A stretch of DNA of 64,000 nt, from positions 1 through 64,000 of the forward strand of contig JACKHE010000003.1 of assembly GCA_020639135.1 (NCBI GenBank), in the 5' to 3' direction. Under the pieces are notes generated by a model, which worked only from the letters and a program-made list of their open reading frames with translations, did no database searches and was not told the DNA's origin. The DNA is from Phycisphaeraceae bacterium (GTDB lineage Bacteria; Planctomycetota; Phycisphaerae; Phycisphaerales; UBA1924). Below are positions 32,763 through 44,942 of this stretch, in pieces. Positions within the stretch are counted from its first letter, which is position 1. Each line of letters starts with the position of its first letter. A program made the translations under genes and the position numbers.

Positions 32763-34202
32763 TCACTCCGCCCGCATCCGCTCCGCCTTGGCCTTCGCGT
32801 CGTCGAGCGTGCCGACGTACATGAACGCGGACTCGGGGAGGTCGTCGCCCTCGCCGGCGCAGATGCGCTCGAAGGACTCGATGGTGTCCTCCAGCGTGGT
32901 GTAGATGCCGGGGAAGCCGGTGAACTGCTCGGCGACGAAGAAGGGCTGTGAGAGGAAGCGCTCGATCTTGCGCGCCCGCGCCACGATCAGCTTGTCCTCC
33001 TCGGAGAGCTCATCGACGCCCAGGATCGCGATGATGTCCTGGAGGTCCTTGTAGCGCTGGAGGATCTGCTGCACCTGACGCGAGACCTGGTAGTGGCGCC
33101 GGCCGATGATGCCCGGGTCGAGGATGCGGCTCGTGGACTCGAGCGGATCGACCGCGGGGTAGATGCCCTTCTCGGCGATGCCGCGGCTGAGCACGACGAA
33201 GGCGTCGAGGTGGGCGAAGGCCGTCGCGGGGGCGGGGTCGGTCAGGTCGTCCGCGGGGACGTAGATCGCCTGCACGGAGGTGATGGCGCCCTTGGCCGTG
33301 GAGGTGATTCGCTCCTGGAGCTCGCCCATCTCCGTCGACAGCGTGGGCTGATAGCCGACCGCGCTGGGCATGCGGCCCAGCAGCGCGGAGACCTCCGAGC
33401 CCGCCTGCGTGAAGCGGAAGACGTTGTCCACGAACATCATCGTTTCCTTGCCGGACTCGTCGCGGAAGTACTCGGCCATGGTCAGGCCCGACAGGGCGAC
33501 ACGCAGACGCGCGCCCGGGGGCTCGTTCATCTGCCCGAAGACCATCGCGACCTTGTCGATGACGTGCGCCGTCTGGCCGTTCTCGTCGGTGTACTCGGCC
33601 TCCTGCATTTCCAGCCAGAGGTCGTTGCCCTCGCGGGTGCGCTCGCCGACGCCGCAGAAGACGGAGTAGCCGCCGAACTCACGCGCGACGCGTGCGATCA
33701 TCTCCTGGATGATGACGGTCTTGCCGACGCCCGCGCCGCCGAAGAGGCCGATCTTGCCGCCTCGGACGAAGGGGCAGAGGAGGTCAACGACCTTGATGCC
33801 GGTCGGGAGGACCTCGGTCTTGGGGTTGAGCGCGTCGAACTCCGGGGGCTGCCGGTGGATGGGCATGCGCTTGTCGGCCTTGACGTCCCCGCGGTTGTCA
33901 ACGGGCTCGCCCAGCAGGTTGAAGACGCGTCCGAGCACGCCCTCGCCGACGGGGACGGAGACCGAATCGCCGGTGTCCTGACAGCTCATGCCGCGGACGA
34001 GGCCGTCGGTCGAGCCCAGCGCGACGGCGCGGACTCGGCCGCCGCCGAGGTGCTGCTGGACCTCGCCGGTGAGCTTAACGCGCCCGGCCTTGGTCTCGCC
34101 CTCGATCTGGAGCGCGTTGTAGATGTCGGGGAGCTGGTCCTCGGGGAACTGCGCATCGAAGGTCGAACCGATGATCTGGGAGACGGCGCCTGTCGCGGAC
34201 AT
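32763..34202 (-). CDS. atpD: F1Fo ATP synthase subunit beta
   Basis: The catalytic beta subunit of F-type ATP synthase (479 residues). P-loop GGAGVGKT is at 155-162, followed by VFCGVGERTREGNDLW, FVDNVFRFTQAGSEVSALLGRMPSAVGYQPTLSTEMG, and IYPAVDPLESTSRILDP. ATG 34202 begins MSATGAVSQIIGSTFDAQFPEDQLPDIYNAL, the normal N-terminus. No alpha, gamma or epsilon gene is adjacent: the terminator is 22 bases downstream and the upstream neighbour is a divergent terC. The gene is therefore transcribed alone, unlike the usual atpAGDC order. Confidence 0.97.
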   Translation of the reverse strand: MSATGAVSQIIGSTFDAQFPEDQLPDIYNALQIEGETKAGRVKLTGEVQQHLGGGRVRAVALGSTDGLVRGMSCQDTGDSVSVPVGEGVLGRVFNLLGEPVDNRGDVKADKRMPIHRQPPEFDALNPKTEVLPTGIKVVDLLCPFVRGGKIGLFGGAGVGKTVIIQEMIARVAREFGGYSVFCGVGERTREGNDLWLEMQEAEYTDENGQTAHVIDKVAMVFGQMNEPPGARLRVALSGLTMAEYFRDESGKETMMFVDNVFRFTQAGSEVSALLGRMPSAVGYQPTLSTEMGELQERITSTAKGAITSVQAIYVPADDLTDPAPATAFAHLDAFVVLSRGIAEKGIYPAVDPLESTSRILDPGIIGRRHYQVSRQVQQILQRYKDLQDIIAILGVDELSEEDKLIVARARKIERFLSQPFFVAEQFTGFPGIYTTLEDTIESFERICAGEGDDLPESAFMYVGTLDDAKAKAERMRAE

Positions 34203-34399
34203 ATCAGCGAATCCTCGTGTGTCGTGAGCTGGAGCGGGATGCCCCTGGTGGCCTGGGATCTGCCCCACCGCCGGGCCGTTCCGGGGATCTTCGTCGGGGT
34301 GGCGATGATAGCGGCCCCCCTGCGCCCCCGCCACGAATCAGGGGGCGAAAACCGCTACGCTCAGGGGCTCGGACGCGACGCTCCCGGAGCCTGGATCCC

Positions 34400-35257
34400 A
34401 TGATCGAGCCGATGCTGCACATCCTTGCCTCGGCCCCCCAAGGCGGCGCCGGGGGGGCGGTCCACGCCCTGGTCAGCCTCGACTCCCTCGTCGCCCTGAC
34501 GACACTGACGGCGCTGGAGATCGTCCTGGGGATCGACAACATCGTCTTCCTGGCGATCCTTACGGGCCGGCTCCCCGAGCGCCGGCAGCCCGCCGCCCGG
34601 CGCCTGGGGCTGCTGCTGGCGATGGGCATGCGGATCCTCCTGCTGCTGGGGATCTTCTGGATCATGAAGCTGACAGCGCCGCTTTTGACGCTGCCCTTCG
34701 CCTTCCTGGGCGAGCACGAGGTCAACGGCGAGATGGTCCCGGGCCTGGCCATCAGCGGGCGGGACCTGATCCTGCTCCTCGGCGGGCTCTTCCTGATCGC
34801 CAAGGCGACCTACGAGATCCACGAGAAGCTTGAGGCCCCGGGGCCCGACGCGCTGCACCCTGGCAAGAGCCGGGCGGCGGCCAGCTTCGCCGGGGTGCTG
34901 CTGCAGGTGGTGCTGATCGACCTGGTGTTCTCGCTCGACAGCGTGATCACGGCGGTGGGGATGGCCAAGCGCATCGAGGTGATGATCGCCGCGGTGGTCA
35001 TCGCCGTGCTGGTGATGATGGCCTTCGCCGGGGCGATCAGCCGGTGCATCGAGCGGCATCCCACGCTGAAGATGCTCGCGCTGGCGTTCCTGGTGCTCAT
35101 CGGCGTGCTGCTCGTCGCCGACGGTCTGCACCGGCACATGCCCAGGGGCTACGTGTACTTCGCGATGGCCTTCGCGCTGGGTGTCGAGATGCTCAACATC
35201 AGGGCATTCCGGGGTCGGCGGGCGGGTCCAGCGGCCGGCTCAGGCGATCCAGGATGA
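34400..35257 (+). CDS. TerC-family integral membrane protein
   Basis: This 285-residue membrane protein has about seven to eight helices and the two TerC acidic motifs, LEIVLGIDNIVFLAI and IDLVFSLDSVITAVGM, which are thought to line a metal path. TerC-family members are linked to metal (Mn) export and tellurite resistance. No ter operon is nearby, so metal homeostasis is likelier. ATG 34400 is chosen at the point where hydrophobic sequence begins. The last 59 bases overlap the end of the convergent alpha/beta hydrolase gene. Confidence 0.92.
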   Translation: MIEPMLHILASAPQGGAGGAVHALVSLDSLVALTTLTALEIVLGIDNIVFLAILTGRLPERRQPAARRLGLLLAMGMRILLLLGIFWIMKLTAPLLTLPFAFLGEHEVNGEMVPGLAISGRDLILLLGGLFLIAKATYEIHEKLEAPGPDALHPGKSRAAASFAGVLLQVVLIDLVFSLDSVITAVGMAKRIEVMIAAVVIAVLVMMAFAGAISRCIERHPTLKMLALAFLVLIGVLLVADGLHRHMPRGYVYFAMAFALGVEMLNIRAFRGRRAGPAAGSGDPG

Positions 35258-36245
35258 CCGGGATCGCCGGCGCGGTGCGCGGCTCGTAGCCGGCGGCGTT
35301 GCGCGCGGCCTGCTCGAGGCCGAAGCTCTTGAGCATCGCGCGGTGGTTGCCCTCGAGTCTGACGAGGTCGTCGGTCATTCCTTCCGGCGCACCGGACCAG
35401 ACTGGGACGACGCCGTCGCCCAACTCGGTGTTGATATCAGCGATCTCGACGCCGGGCGCCCAGACGCCGTAGATGATCGTCCACGCGATCCCGCGAGGGT
35501 GCGGTCTGTCGTTCAGGTCGAGCAGGAACCCGGACCTGGGCTTGAGGTCCTCTCCGGCTTCCCCGTCGCCGTCGGCGAGCGTCCCGTCGGGCGCCGGCGC
35601 GCCGTTGAAGACCGCGTCGCTCCAGCGCACCGCCTGCTCGCGCCACTCCGCGATCAGGCGCAGCCCGGCCATCGGCGCGCCCTGGTACGGCGTGCCCACG
35701 GTGATGAACCGATCGATGGCGGGTCGTCCATCGACACCGGCGGGGTCCGAGGCGTACATCGATTCGCGCGACAGGCAGTCGAGCGCCACCAGCCCGCCCA
35801 TCGAGTGGCAGACCAGGTCCGTGCGATCGACGCCGCGCTGCCTGAGCTGGCGCAGCGCCGTGTGCAGCAGGACCGTCGAGTCGGCGATGCGCTGGTCGTT
35901 GGGGTACTCGAAGTAGATCGGCGTGAGCCCCGCGCCCTCGATCGCCGGGGCGAGGTCGTCGAAGATCGTGCCGGGCTCGTCCAGCCCGTGCACGAGCAGC
36001 ACGATTCGCGGCGGGAGCTGCCGGTCGGGGGGCAGCGCGACCCAGCGGTCGTCCTCGTCGAGCGACAGCAGGCGGTAGCCGCCGGTGTGCTCGATCGGCG
36101 CGATGATGTTGCTGACGACGCTCTCGGCGGCGCGGTCGGCGGTGGCGATGGGGTCGCCGCCCCGCGCGATGATGACCGCGCTGACGATCAGGAAGACCGC
36201 GAGGAACCCGAGCGACGAGAGCAGCCAGGCGCGGCGGAGTCGCAT
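35199..36245 (-). CDS. membrane-anchored alpha/beta hydrolase, lipase-like
   Basis: ATG 36245 gives 348 residues starting MRLRRAWLLSSLGFLAVFLIVSAVII, a signal anchor. The alpha/beta hydrolase core includes IVLLVHGLDEPGTIFDD (oxyanion HG), the nucleophile elbow VCHSMGGLVALD (G/C-H-S-M-G), ITVGTPYQGAPMAG and a C-terminal LEGNHRAML with the catalytic His. The GTPYxGAP segment resembles esterases of the LCAT/PGAP1 type. The substrate is unknown, possibly a lipid ester. It follows acn by 48 bases and overlaps the terC 3' end. Confidence 0.85.
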   Translation of the reverse strand: MRLRRAWLLSSLGFLAVFLIVSAVIIARGGDPIATADRAAESVVSNIIAPIEHTGGYRLLSLDEDDRWVALPPDRQLPPRIVLLVHGLDEPGTIFDDLAPAIEGAGLTPIYFEYPNDQRIADSTVLLHTALRQLRQRGVDRTDLVCHSMGGLVALDCLSRESMYASDPAGVDGRPAIDRFITVGTPYQGAPMAGLRLIAEWREQAVRWSDAVFNGAPAPDGTLADGDGEAGEDLKPRSGFLLDLNDRPHPRGIAWTIIYGVWAPGVEIADINTELGDGVVPVWSGAPEGMTDDLVRLEGNHRAMLKSFGLEQAARNAAGYEPRTAPAIPVILDRLSRPLDPPADPGMP

Positions 36246-36293
36246 GCCTGTTGTTCTGATCCGCCCGGGTTTCGTTTCACGCGGCACGGGCGG

Positions 36294-39104
<2,811 letters not shown>

Positions 39105-39256
39105 GGTGGGCTCCGCGTCTGGGATGTGTGCCGGGGCGCGGGGGGTGTGGTGGCGATCGGCCAACCACCGCCGCGCTTTGATACACCATAGATCGGCCCG
39201 ATCGGGAAGTCAGATTCACGCCGGCGATTCCCGCACGGATGCCCGGAATCCCGCCA

Positions 39257-39763
39257 TCAATCCCGGGGGGACCCGCACTCGGGACACACGCCGCCGCGGA
39301 GCCCGTCGAGGCTGTAGCCGCAATGGCGGCACAGCCGCTTCTTCCGGATCGACGCCTGCCGCCGGCGCCTGCCGTGTCGGGCCGGCGCCAGGGTGAACCC
39401 GATCATCAGCGCCGCCGTTCCCCCGACCAGCAGCATCGCCGGCGGCGCGGTGAAGAGCCCGACGGTCCAGACGACCAGCGGCGTCGCGAGGCCGATCGCC
39501 AGCCACACGGGGTTCGCCGGGGTGAACCGCCCCAGCAGCCACGCCGGCGCCAGCACGGCCAGGGGCGCGGCGAAGAGGCCGATCCAGAACATCCACGGGT
39601 TCACCAGTCCCCACATGGACTCCTGCCCCAGCCTGATCAGCGCGACGGTGTACTGCGCCGAGATCGCCAGCGCCCCCAGCGCGATCGCCGCGTCGATCGA
39701 CGTGCAGGCGAGCGGGTCGCCCCGTTCGTCGGGGCCCGCGGCGCTGGCGAATGAGCGGATCAT
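39257..39763 (-). CDS. membrane protein with C-terminal zinc ribbon
   Basis: This 168-residue protein has about three hydrophobic helices (roughly 25-45, 55-80, 90-130), a basic ARHGRRRRQASIRKKR linker, and a terminal zinc ribbon CRHCGYSLDGLRGGVCPECG. This combination is common and uncharacterised in planctomycetes (recollection). Its ATG overlaps the stop of the M61 peptidase gene by 4 bases (ATGA), so its translation depends on that gene. A role as its membrane partner is possible but unproven. Confidence 0.75.
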   Translation of the reverse strand: MIRSFASAAGPDERGDPLACTSIDAAIALGALAISAQYTVALIRLGQESMWGLVNPWMFWIGLFAAPLAVLAPAWLLGRFTPANPVWLAIGLATPLVVWTVGLFTAPPAMLLVGGTAALMIGFTLAPARHGRRRRQASIRKKRLCRHCGYSLDGLRGGVCPECGSPRD

Positions 39764-41664
39764 CGCGGCGTGATGATGGCGCCGAGGATGTCCTCCGCGC
39801 CGTCGATTGGCGTCAGCCTGGGGTACCGCAGCCCGCCGCCATCAAGGAGACTCCTGGCATACAGCTTGCCACCGAACTTGACGAGCAGCCGGACCTCGCC
39901 GGTCGTGCTGGAGGCCGCGACGGCCTGCCGGAGCGTCTCGGGCGTGAACTCCTCGTCGCCGACACCGACGACGACCATGTCGTACGCGAGCTTCGCGTCG
40001 TCGGCGGCGGAATCCTTGAGCACGGTCGTGATGACGCCCTTCTCGTCCACCGAGAACCCCAGCGAGGTGCGCAGGTCGAGGCCCTTGTTCTTCTTGTCCG
40101 CCTTCGCCTGCAGCTCCGTGGGCTCGTCGGTGAACTCCATGCGGTAGCCGAGCAGCCCCGGGACATCGAGCGCCAGCGTCTCCGCGGGCGACTCGATCCG
40201 CTGGCGGATCATCGCGTCCCAGTCCGCGCCGGGATCGACGGCGGTCAGCGCCTCGACCACGTCGGCCCTGGTGTAGGTGGTCGGGTCGCCGAAGGATCGC
40301 CAGGGGGTGTCGAAGAACCTCCGGCAGAAGTCGTCGAGGCTGCGCTGTCCGCCGGTGTCGGCGCGGATGGTCGCGTCGGCCGCCATCCAGAAGAGCGCGC
40401 CCTCGCCGTAGTAGTCCTGCCGCCGGCGGAGCTCCTCCCAGGCGTCGCTGCGGGTGCGCAGCCGCTTCATGCCCCGCGCGGTGTCCACGACCGGCCGCCA
40501 CAGGCGCCCGGTCTGGAGCTGGTATCGCATGATGTTGTTGGTGACGATGTTGTGGTATTCGTCGCGTGTGACCAGCCCCGACCTCGCCAGCAGCACGTCG
40601 TCCATGTAGCTGGTCAGCCCCTCGTACACCCAGAGCAGGTCGGTCACCGCGGGCTCGTGGAAGTTGCGCGACAGCAGGCCCTCCGGCGCGCGGAGCTTGC
40701 CGTTCCACGCGTGGATGTACTCGTGAACCATGGTCCCCATGTCCGGACCGCCGGGCGTCTCGCTGTCCACCCACTCGTTGTCGGGCTCGGCGAAGTAGGT
40801 GCAGGTGTTGTGCTCGACGCCGAAGCCCGGGATCTCGTCGCAGACAAACATGAGATAGTCGAAGCGGTCGCCCGGGAATGGCCCGAAGACCTTTGCCGCC
40901 TGCTCGTGCATAAACCGGAGTTTTTCGGCGCGTGCCTCGGGCAGGTGGAGCAGGTCCGGGCTGGCCGCGACGCCGCAGAGCGTGTGCCGGGGGATCTCGC
41001 CCGTGGACAGGTCGACGCGCGCGAGGTGCTCGCCGAAGATCGCCGGGCAATCGACAAGCTGCGCGAGGGTGACGCCGTCGTACTCGAATGTCCCGCCGCG
41101 CTCGCCCGACAGCGGCAGCGGCGTGGCGATGGACCAGCCTTCGGGGAGGGTGATCGAGGCGTCGATCATCAGCTCGTCCTTGTCGGCGTCCTCCGGGTAG
41201 AAGAGGACCGTGTTCCAGCTGATCCCGCCCAGGTTGGGCTGGCCGTAGCTGTCGGTCGAGCGTGAGTTCGTCGTCGGCTGGTTCGTGATGTAGGTGAGGC
41301 TGACGACGATGCGCTCGGCGCCGCTCGGGACATCGGCGATGGTGATCCTCGTGTCGCTGAACCGGTCGCGTCGCCAGGTCAGGGGTTCGCCGGATTCGGT
41401 CTGCGCGCGGAACTCGACGACGTTCTGGATCGGCCCGCTGGGGTTGTGGTTGCCCGGGGTCCACTCGACGTAGCGGAGGGTCGTCTCGCCGGGATTCGCC
41501 GGGATCGTCAGCTTCGCGCGCAGGAGTCGCCTGGGGATGTCTGTCGCGTCCACGTCCACCCGCATGTCCGCGGCGAGGGCCTGGCAGCCGAGGCACAGCG
41601 CCAGCGCGCCGGCGGCGATCCGGGATTGCAAGCGGGAACGCGTGGGTGTGTTCTGATTCGGCAT
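39760..41664 (-). CDS. M61-family metallopeptidase with C-terminal PDZ
   Basis: The 634-residue exported protein starts at ATG 41664 with a signal peptide (RIAAGALALCLGCQALA). The N-terminal beta domain contains YVEWTPGNHNP. The catalytic helix is HEYIHAWNGK with H314, E315 and H318, and the third zinc ligand is Glu348 in LLWVYEGLTSYMDDVLL, as in gluzincins of family M61 (glycyl aminopeptidase). A PDZ-like domain forms the last 100 residues. Known members cleave peptides with Gly or Ala at the N-terminus. Its stop overlaps the start of the zinc-ribbon gene. Confidence 0.93.
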   Translation of the reverse strand: MPNQNTPTRSRLQSRIAAGALALCLGCQALAADMRVDVDATDIPRRLLRAKLTIPANPGETTLRYVEWTPGNHNPSGPIQNVVEFRAQTESGEPLTWRRDRFSDTRITIADVPSGAERIVVSLTYITNQPTTNSRSTDSYGQPNLGGISWNTVLFYPEDADKDELMIDASITLPEGWSIATPLPLSGERGGTFEYDGVTLAQLVDCPAIFGEHLARVDLSTGEIPRHTLCGVAASPDLLHLPEARAEKLRFMHEQAAKVFGPFPGDRFDYLMFVCDEIPGFGVEHNTCTYFAEPDNEWVDSETPGGPDMGTMVHEYIHAWNGKLRAPEGLLSRNFHEPAVTDLLWVYEGLTSYMDDVLLARSGLVTRDEYHNIVTNNIMRYQLQTGRLWRPVVDTARGMKRLRTRSDAWEELRRRQDYYGEGALFWMAADATIRADTGGQRSLDDFCRRFFDTPWRSFGDPTTYTRADVVEALTAVDPGADWDAMIRQRIESPAETLALDVPGLLGYRMEFTDEPTELQAKADKKNKGLDLRTSLGFSVDEKGVITTVLKDSAADDAKLAYDMVVVGVGDEEFTPETLRQAVAASSTTGEVRLLVKFGGKLYARSLLDGGGLRYPRLTPIDGAEDILGAIITPR

Positions 41665-41717
41665 CGCCGCGATCCTACCGTGATCGCCGCGCGACCGATG
41701 CGGGAAACCGCGATCCG

Positions 41718-41753
41718 AAAAAAAGACCGCCGATCCCTTGCCAGGATCGGCGG
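41718..41753 (-). terminator. strong terminator of the sigma/PDZ operon
   Basis: On the minus strand, CCGCCGATCC (from 41753) pairs with GGATCGGCGG (to 41727) around a 7-base loop, followed by seven T (41724-41718). It lies about 80 bases after the stop of the first-listed PDZ gene and before the M61 start. Confidence 0.92.
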
Positions 41754-41834
41754 CCCCAAGGAGACGCCGCAATACGACGCACCGGGCCCGACGGGGGCGG
41801 TCAGGCCGATCGGCGCGCCGATCGGGTTGAAGAC

Positions 41835-43718
41835 TCAGTCGAGGCGCTCGGCGAGGCGCTCGAGCAGTTGTTCGATCTTCGACATGCGAGCTTCCAGGGC
41901 ATCCAACCGGCTCTCGACGTCCGGGTTGCGGCCGAAGAAGACATCATGATCCGCGTGCGGGGCGCCGTCGGGGGTGACCTCGAAGCGGAACTCGCCCTGG
42001 CCGCCGGGGACGCTGAACACGCCTCCCTTGCCGCCGGGGACGAACTGGTAGAACTCGCCGTTCTGCTCGAAGAACCGGGCGTCGGGGGAGCCCTCGATCA
42101 CGACGATGCCCTCGTCCTCGCCGTCGCCCGGGACGAACTCGATGTTGGGCATCTCGAACGCGAAGTCGGCGCCCTCGAAACGGTCGTGCAGTTCGGCGAG
42201 CTTGTCCTTGAGCTGCGCCATGGTCTCGGGGTCGAGCTCCACGTTGAGCTCCTCGAGCTTCTGCAGGATCGCGCTGATGTCCTGGCCGCTGTTCTCACGG
42301 CGGAGCTGAACGCGCTCGCGCTGCTTCTCGAATCGCTCCTTGGCGCGGGCGAGGGCGGTGTCGGCGCGCTCCTGGTCGCGTTCGGCGCCGCGCACCGCGC
42401 GCTCCGCCTGACGCTCGGCCCTCCTGGCCGCCTGGTCACGCTCGATCTCGGCCAGATGCGGCGCGACCACGTGCTGGCTGGGCGCGGGGACCGGGCTCAC
42501 CTTGAAGGTGTGGGGGTCGCCGCCACGGAGGACCTTGATCGTGACATTCTCGCCGTCGTGCTTGGAGGCGATGAGCTTCTGGAGCATCGGGGTGCTGACA
42601 GGCGACTCGCCGTCCACGCTTGTGATGATGTCGAAGCGGCGCAGCCCCGACATCGCCGCGGGCATCCCGTCGGAGACGCTCTCGATCATCAGCACACCCT
42701 CGGCGTCAACACCCAGCTGCGACGCCAGCGCCTCGCTGATCGAGCCCAGCGTCACGCCGATCATCATCCGGGGCTTGCCCACAACCGCCGGCGCCGGCTG
42801 GTTGTCCGCGGCGAAAGTGAAATCGTCCGCGGCGATGTCGCCGATCGCGACGTTGAACGAGGGCTCGCCGATGGGGGCGACCACATCCGCGGGCGCGACA
42901 ACGCCGGCGCCCTCGAGGAAGATGACGTTGCCGTTCCCGTCGTTGAACCGGAACGTGCTGCCGTCGTCGGACTGCCAGACGCCGTGACCGGAGCCCTTGA
43001 GGTCCTTCAGACCCTTCAGTTCCTTCAGTTGCTTCAGTTGCTTCAGTTCCTTGAGGCCATTGAGACCCTTGAGGCCCCCGAGCGGCTTGCCGTTGATGAT
43101 GACCTCGACGTTCCCGTCCGCGTCATCGAGGCCGAGATCGCCCATGCTGAAGTCGTCATCATCGCCGCCGAGGCGCTTGATGATGACCTCGTGCCGGCCG
43201 CCCTGACCGAGGCCCTGGGGACCACCGAGACGGAGCGTCCTGCCCTTGGCGCCGGCCTGGCCGCCGGCGCAGCAGCCGGGTCCGCAGACGTCGCAGCCGC
43301 CGCCGCCGACGCCGAGCTTCTCGACCAGAACGCGCTTGGCCTTGCCGGCCTTCTCGCGCGCCTTCATGGCCTGCTTGTGCGCCTTCTCAATCTGCTTCTT
43401 GATCACCTTGTGATCGGCGCCGGAGTGCATCTGCTCAGCCCAGTCGAAATCGAAATCAAAGTCGAAATCGAAGTCGAGGTCATCACCGTCGAGAACGATC
43501 GGGCCGTTCTCGCCATCGAGCTCGATAACGATCCTGTGCCCGCCCTCGCCCTCGTGACGGATGATGTGCGGAGCAGCGGCGTGTGGCGCCGCAGCGTGCG
43601 GCGTGTCGCAGACCTGGACGACGACCGGCGCGGTCTCGGCATTGACGGCGCCGGCGATGGCCAGCGAGCACACGCCACCGGCGGCCAGTTTCAGCAGATG
43701 GGTTCTTGTCCTGTTCAT
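41835..43718 (-). CDS. exported PDZ protein with low-complexity repeats and coiled coil
   Basis: This 627-residue protein starts with a signal peptide (LLKLAAGGVCSLAIAGAVNA). Next come a PHAAA repeat (40-50), alternating Asp-Phe pairs (82-92), a Cys-rich CDVCGPGCC (142-150), a Leu-Lys triplet array LKGL/LKEL/LKQL (214-242), a PDZ domain (about 318-405, GVTLGSISEALASQLG ... GLRRFDIITSVDGE), an Arg/Glu-rich coiled coil (422-516) and a final coiled coil (600-627). No protease domain is present, so it may be an adaptor or a chaperone-like scaffold in the periplasm. AGGAGG precedes the ATG by about 9 bases. It is the last gene of the sigma/anti-sigma/PDZ/PDZ run. Confidence 0.82.
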   Translation of the reverse strand: MNRTRTHLLKLAAGGVCSLAIAGAVNAETAPVVVQVCDTPHAAAPHAAAPHIIRHEGEGGHRIVIELDGENGPIVLDGDDLDFDFDFDFDFDWAEQMHSGADHKVIKKQIEKAHKQAMKAREKAGKAKRVLVEKLGVGGGGCDVCGPGCCAGGQAGAKGRTLRLGGPQGLGQGGRHEVIIKRLGGDDDDFSMGDLGLDDADGNVEVIINGKPLGGLKGLNGLKELKQLKQLKELKGLKDLKGSGHGVWQSDDGSTFRFNDGNGNVIFLEGAGVVAPADVVAPIGEPSFNVAIGDIAADDFTFAADNQPAPAVVGKPRMMIGVTLGSISEALASQLGVDAEGVLMIESVSDGMPAAMSGLRRFDIITSVDGESPVSTPMLQKLIASKHDGENVTIKVLRGGDPHTFKVSPVPAPSQHVVAPHLAEIERDQAARRAERQAERAVRGAERDQERADTALARAKERFEKQRERVQLRRENSGQDISAILQKLEELNVELDPETMAQLKDKLAELHDRFEGADFAFEMPNIEFVPGDGEDEGIVVIEGSPDARFFEQNGEFYQFVPGGKGGVFSVPGGQGEFRFEVTPDGAPHADHDVFFGRNPDVESRLDALEARMSKIEQLLERLAERLD

Positions 43719-43820
43719 TTCCGGGGGCCTCCTGGGAGCGTGGGTCGCTCGGTGGGTGGTGTGGGGGTCTCGTTCATACCGCGGCGTGCGGCGTGGGTTC
43801 GGCGTGGGTTCGGCGGGGTT

Positions 43821-44843
43821 TCACGCGGGGGTCGAGTTGGATCTGGTCTTGGGCGCCATCTCGGCGGCGTCGTTCGCGTCGGGCGCGGGTTGTTCGGTGG
43901 GCGCGGGCATGGGCCTCAGGGGCCATGTCGGCGAGGGCGCCGGCGTGGGCTGCGGCGCGAGCATCGGGCGCGGCGCGCCGGGGGCGATCCGGAACGAGTC
44001 CATGATCCGCTGCTGCTCCTGGAGCATCTCGCGCAGCGCGTCGAGCTCGTCGAAGCCGAACCCGTCGAACGCCGGCGCGAACCCGGGCTCCTCGCCCAAC
44101 TCAACGGGGATCGACCGGCGTTCACCCTTGCGGATGACGCCGACCTCGACCGTGTCGCCGGGCTGGTGCGAGGCGATCGACCGCGAGAGCGAAACCGAAT
44201 CGATCGCGGCGCCGTCGATGGTTGTGATGACGTCGTACTGCCGCAGCCCCGCGGTTTCAGCCCCGGAGCCCGGCTTGATGAACTCGATCACCACGCCGCT
44301 GTCAATGCCGAGCTGCGCCGCCATGGCGGGGTCGATCGAAGACGAGCCGATGCCCATGGCGGCGCGCGGGGCGCTCGGCTGCGGCGCGACGGCGGCCCAG
44401 GAGCCCCCGCCGAAGGACTGGATGAAGAGGTTGTCGCCGCCGCCGATCGAGGGGTTGGACTTGCTCGTCTCAAAGGCGACGCCGCCGTCGGGGTCGAGGA
44501 TGCGGACCGTGTCGCCGTCCTCCTCGAGCGTGTACTCGCCCTCGGCGTCGATCTTCTTGAGCTCGCCGTTCTCGATGGACACGGTGTACCCGCCGCGGTC
44601 GTCGTGCGAGCTGATGTTCGCGCTGCCGAACGAGTGGTTCGTGACGACGCTGTCCTGGCAGGGGATCAGGCGGAAGCGGAGGTTGTGCCCGCTCTCGCCG
44701 GCGTCCCGGGTCGGCGCGACGGACGCGAAGGCGCCCAGCGCGCGGTCGGTGAGGGTTGATCCGATCTGCGGCGCGTACGTCGCGCCGGCGGCGAGCAGGG
44801 CGCCCGCGGTGATCATCAGCGCTGCTTCGACTCGGTTGTTCAT
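43821..44843 (-). CDS. exported PDZ-domain protein
   Basis: The 340-residue protein has an N-terminal signal anchor (ALMITAGALLAAGATYA), a beta-rich region (about 55-150), a PDZ domain (about 165-255, GIGSSSIDPAMAAQLG ... TAGLRQYDVITTIDGAAID ... GDTVEVGVIRKGERRSIPVELGE), and a Pro/Ala-rich C-terminal tail. The PDZ is similar to that of the neighbouring 627-residue protein, suggesting duplication. AAAGGAAG lies about 6 bases before the ATG. Role unknown; the context points to envelope-stress functions under an ECF sigma factor. Confidence 0.82.
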   Translation of the reverse strand: MNNRVEAALMITAGALLAAGATYAPQIGSTLTDRALGAFASVAPTRDAGESGHNLRFRLIPCQDSVVTNHSFGSANISSHDDRGGYTVSIENGELKKIDAEGEYTLEEDGDTVRILDPDGGVAFETSKSNPSIGGGDNLFIQSFGGGSWAAVAPQPSAPRAAMGIGSSSIDPAMAAQLGIDSGVVIEFIKPGSGAETAGLRQYDVITTIDGAAIDSVSLSRSIASHQPGDTVEVGVIRKGERRSIPVELGEEPGFAPAFDGFGFDELDALREMLQEQQRIMDSFRIAPGAPRPMLAPQPTPAPSPTWPLRPMPAPTEQPAPDANDAAEMAPKTRSNSTPA

Positions 44844-44942
44844 GGCTTGCTTCCTTTCGTCTGACTCTGTCCGGCCCGGGAGTCCGTCGGGCCGGGATGT
44901 GCTTGCGTGCTTTGAAACGTCTCGGGTGCGGATGCGGTTCGC

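Noticed and set aside
43785..43815. Short direct repeats GCGTGGGTTCG between the PDZ genes
   Set aside because: Only two copies in a GC-rich spacer; too short to call a functional element.
41646..44759. 1037-residue open frame on the plus strand
   Set aside because: Lies antisense to the two PDZ genes. It is Asp/Leu/Arg-rich, without motifs, and arises from high GC. The opposite strand has signal peptides, PDZ motifs and ribosome sites.
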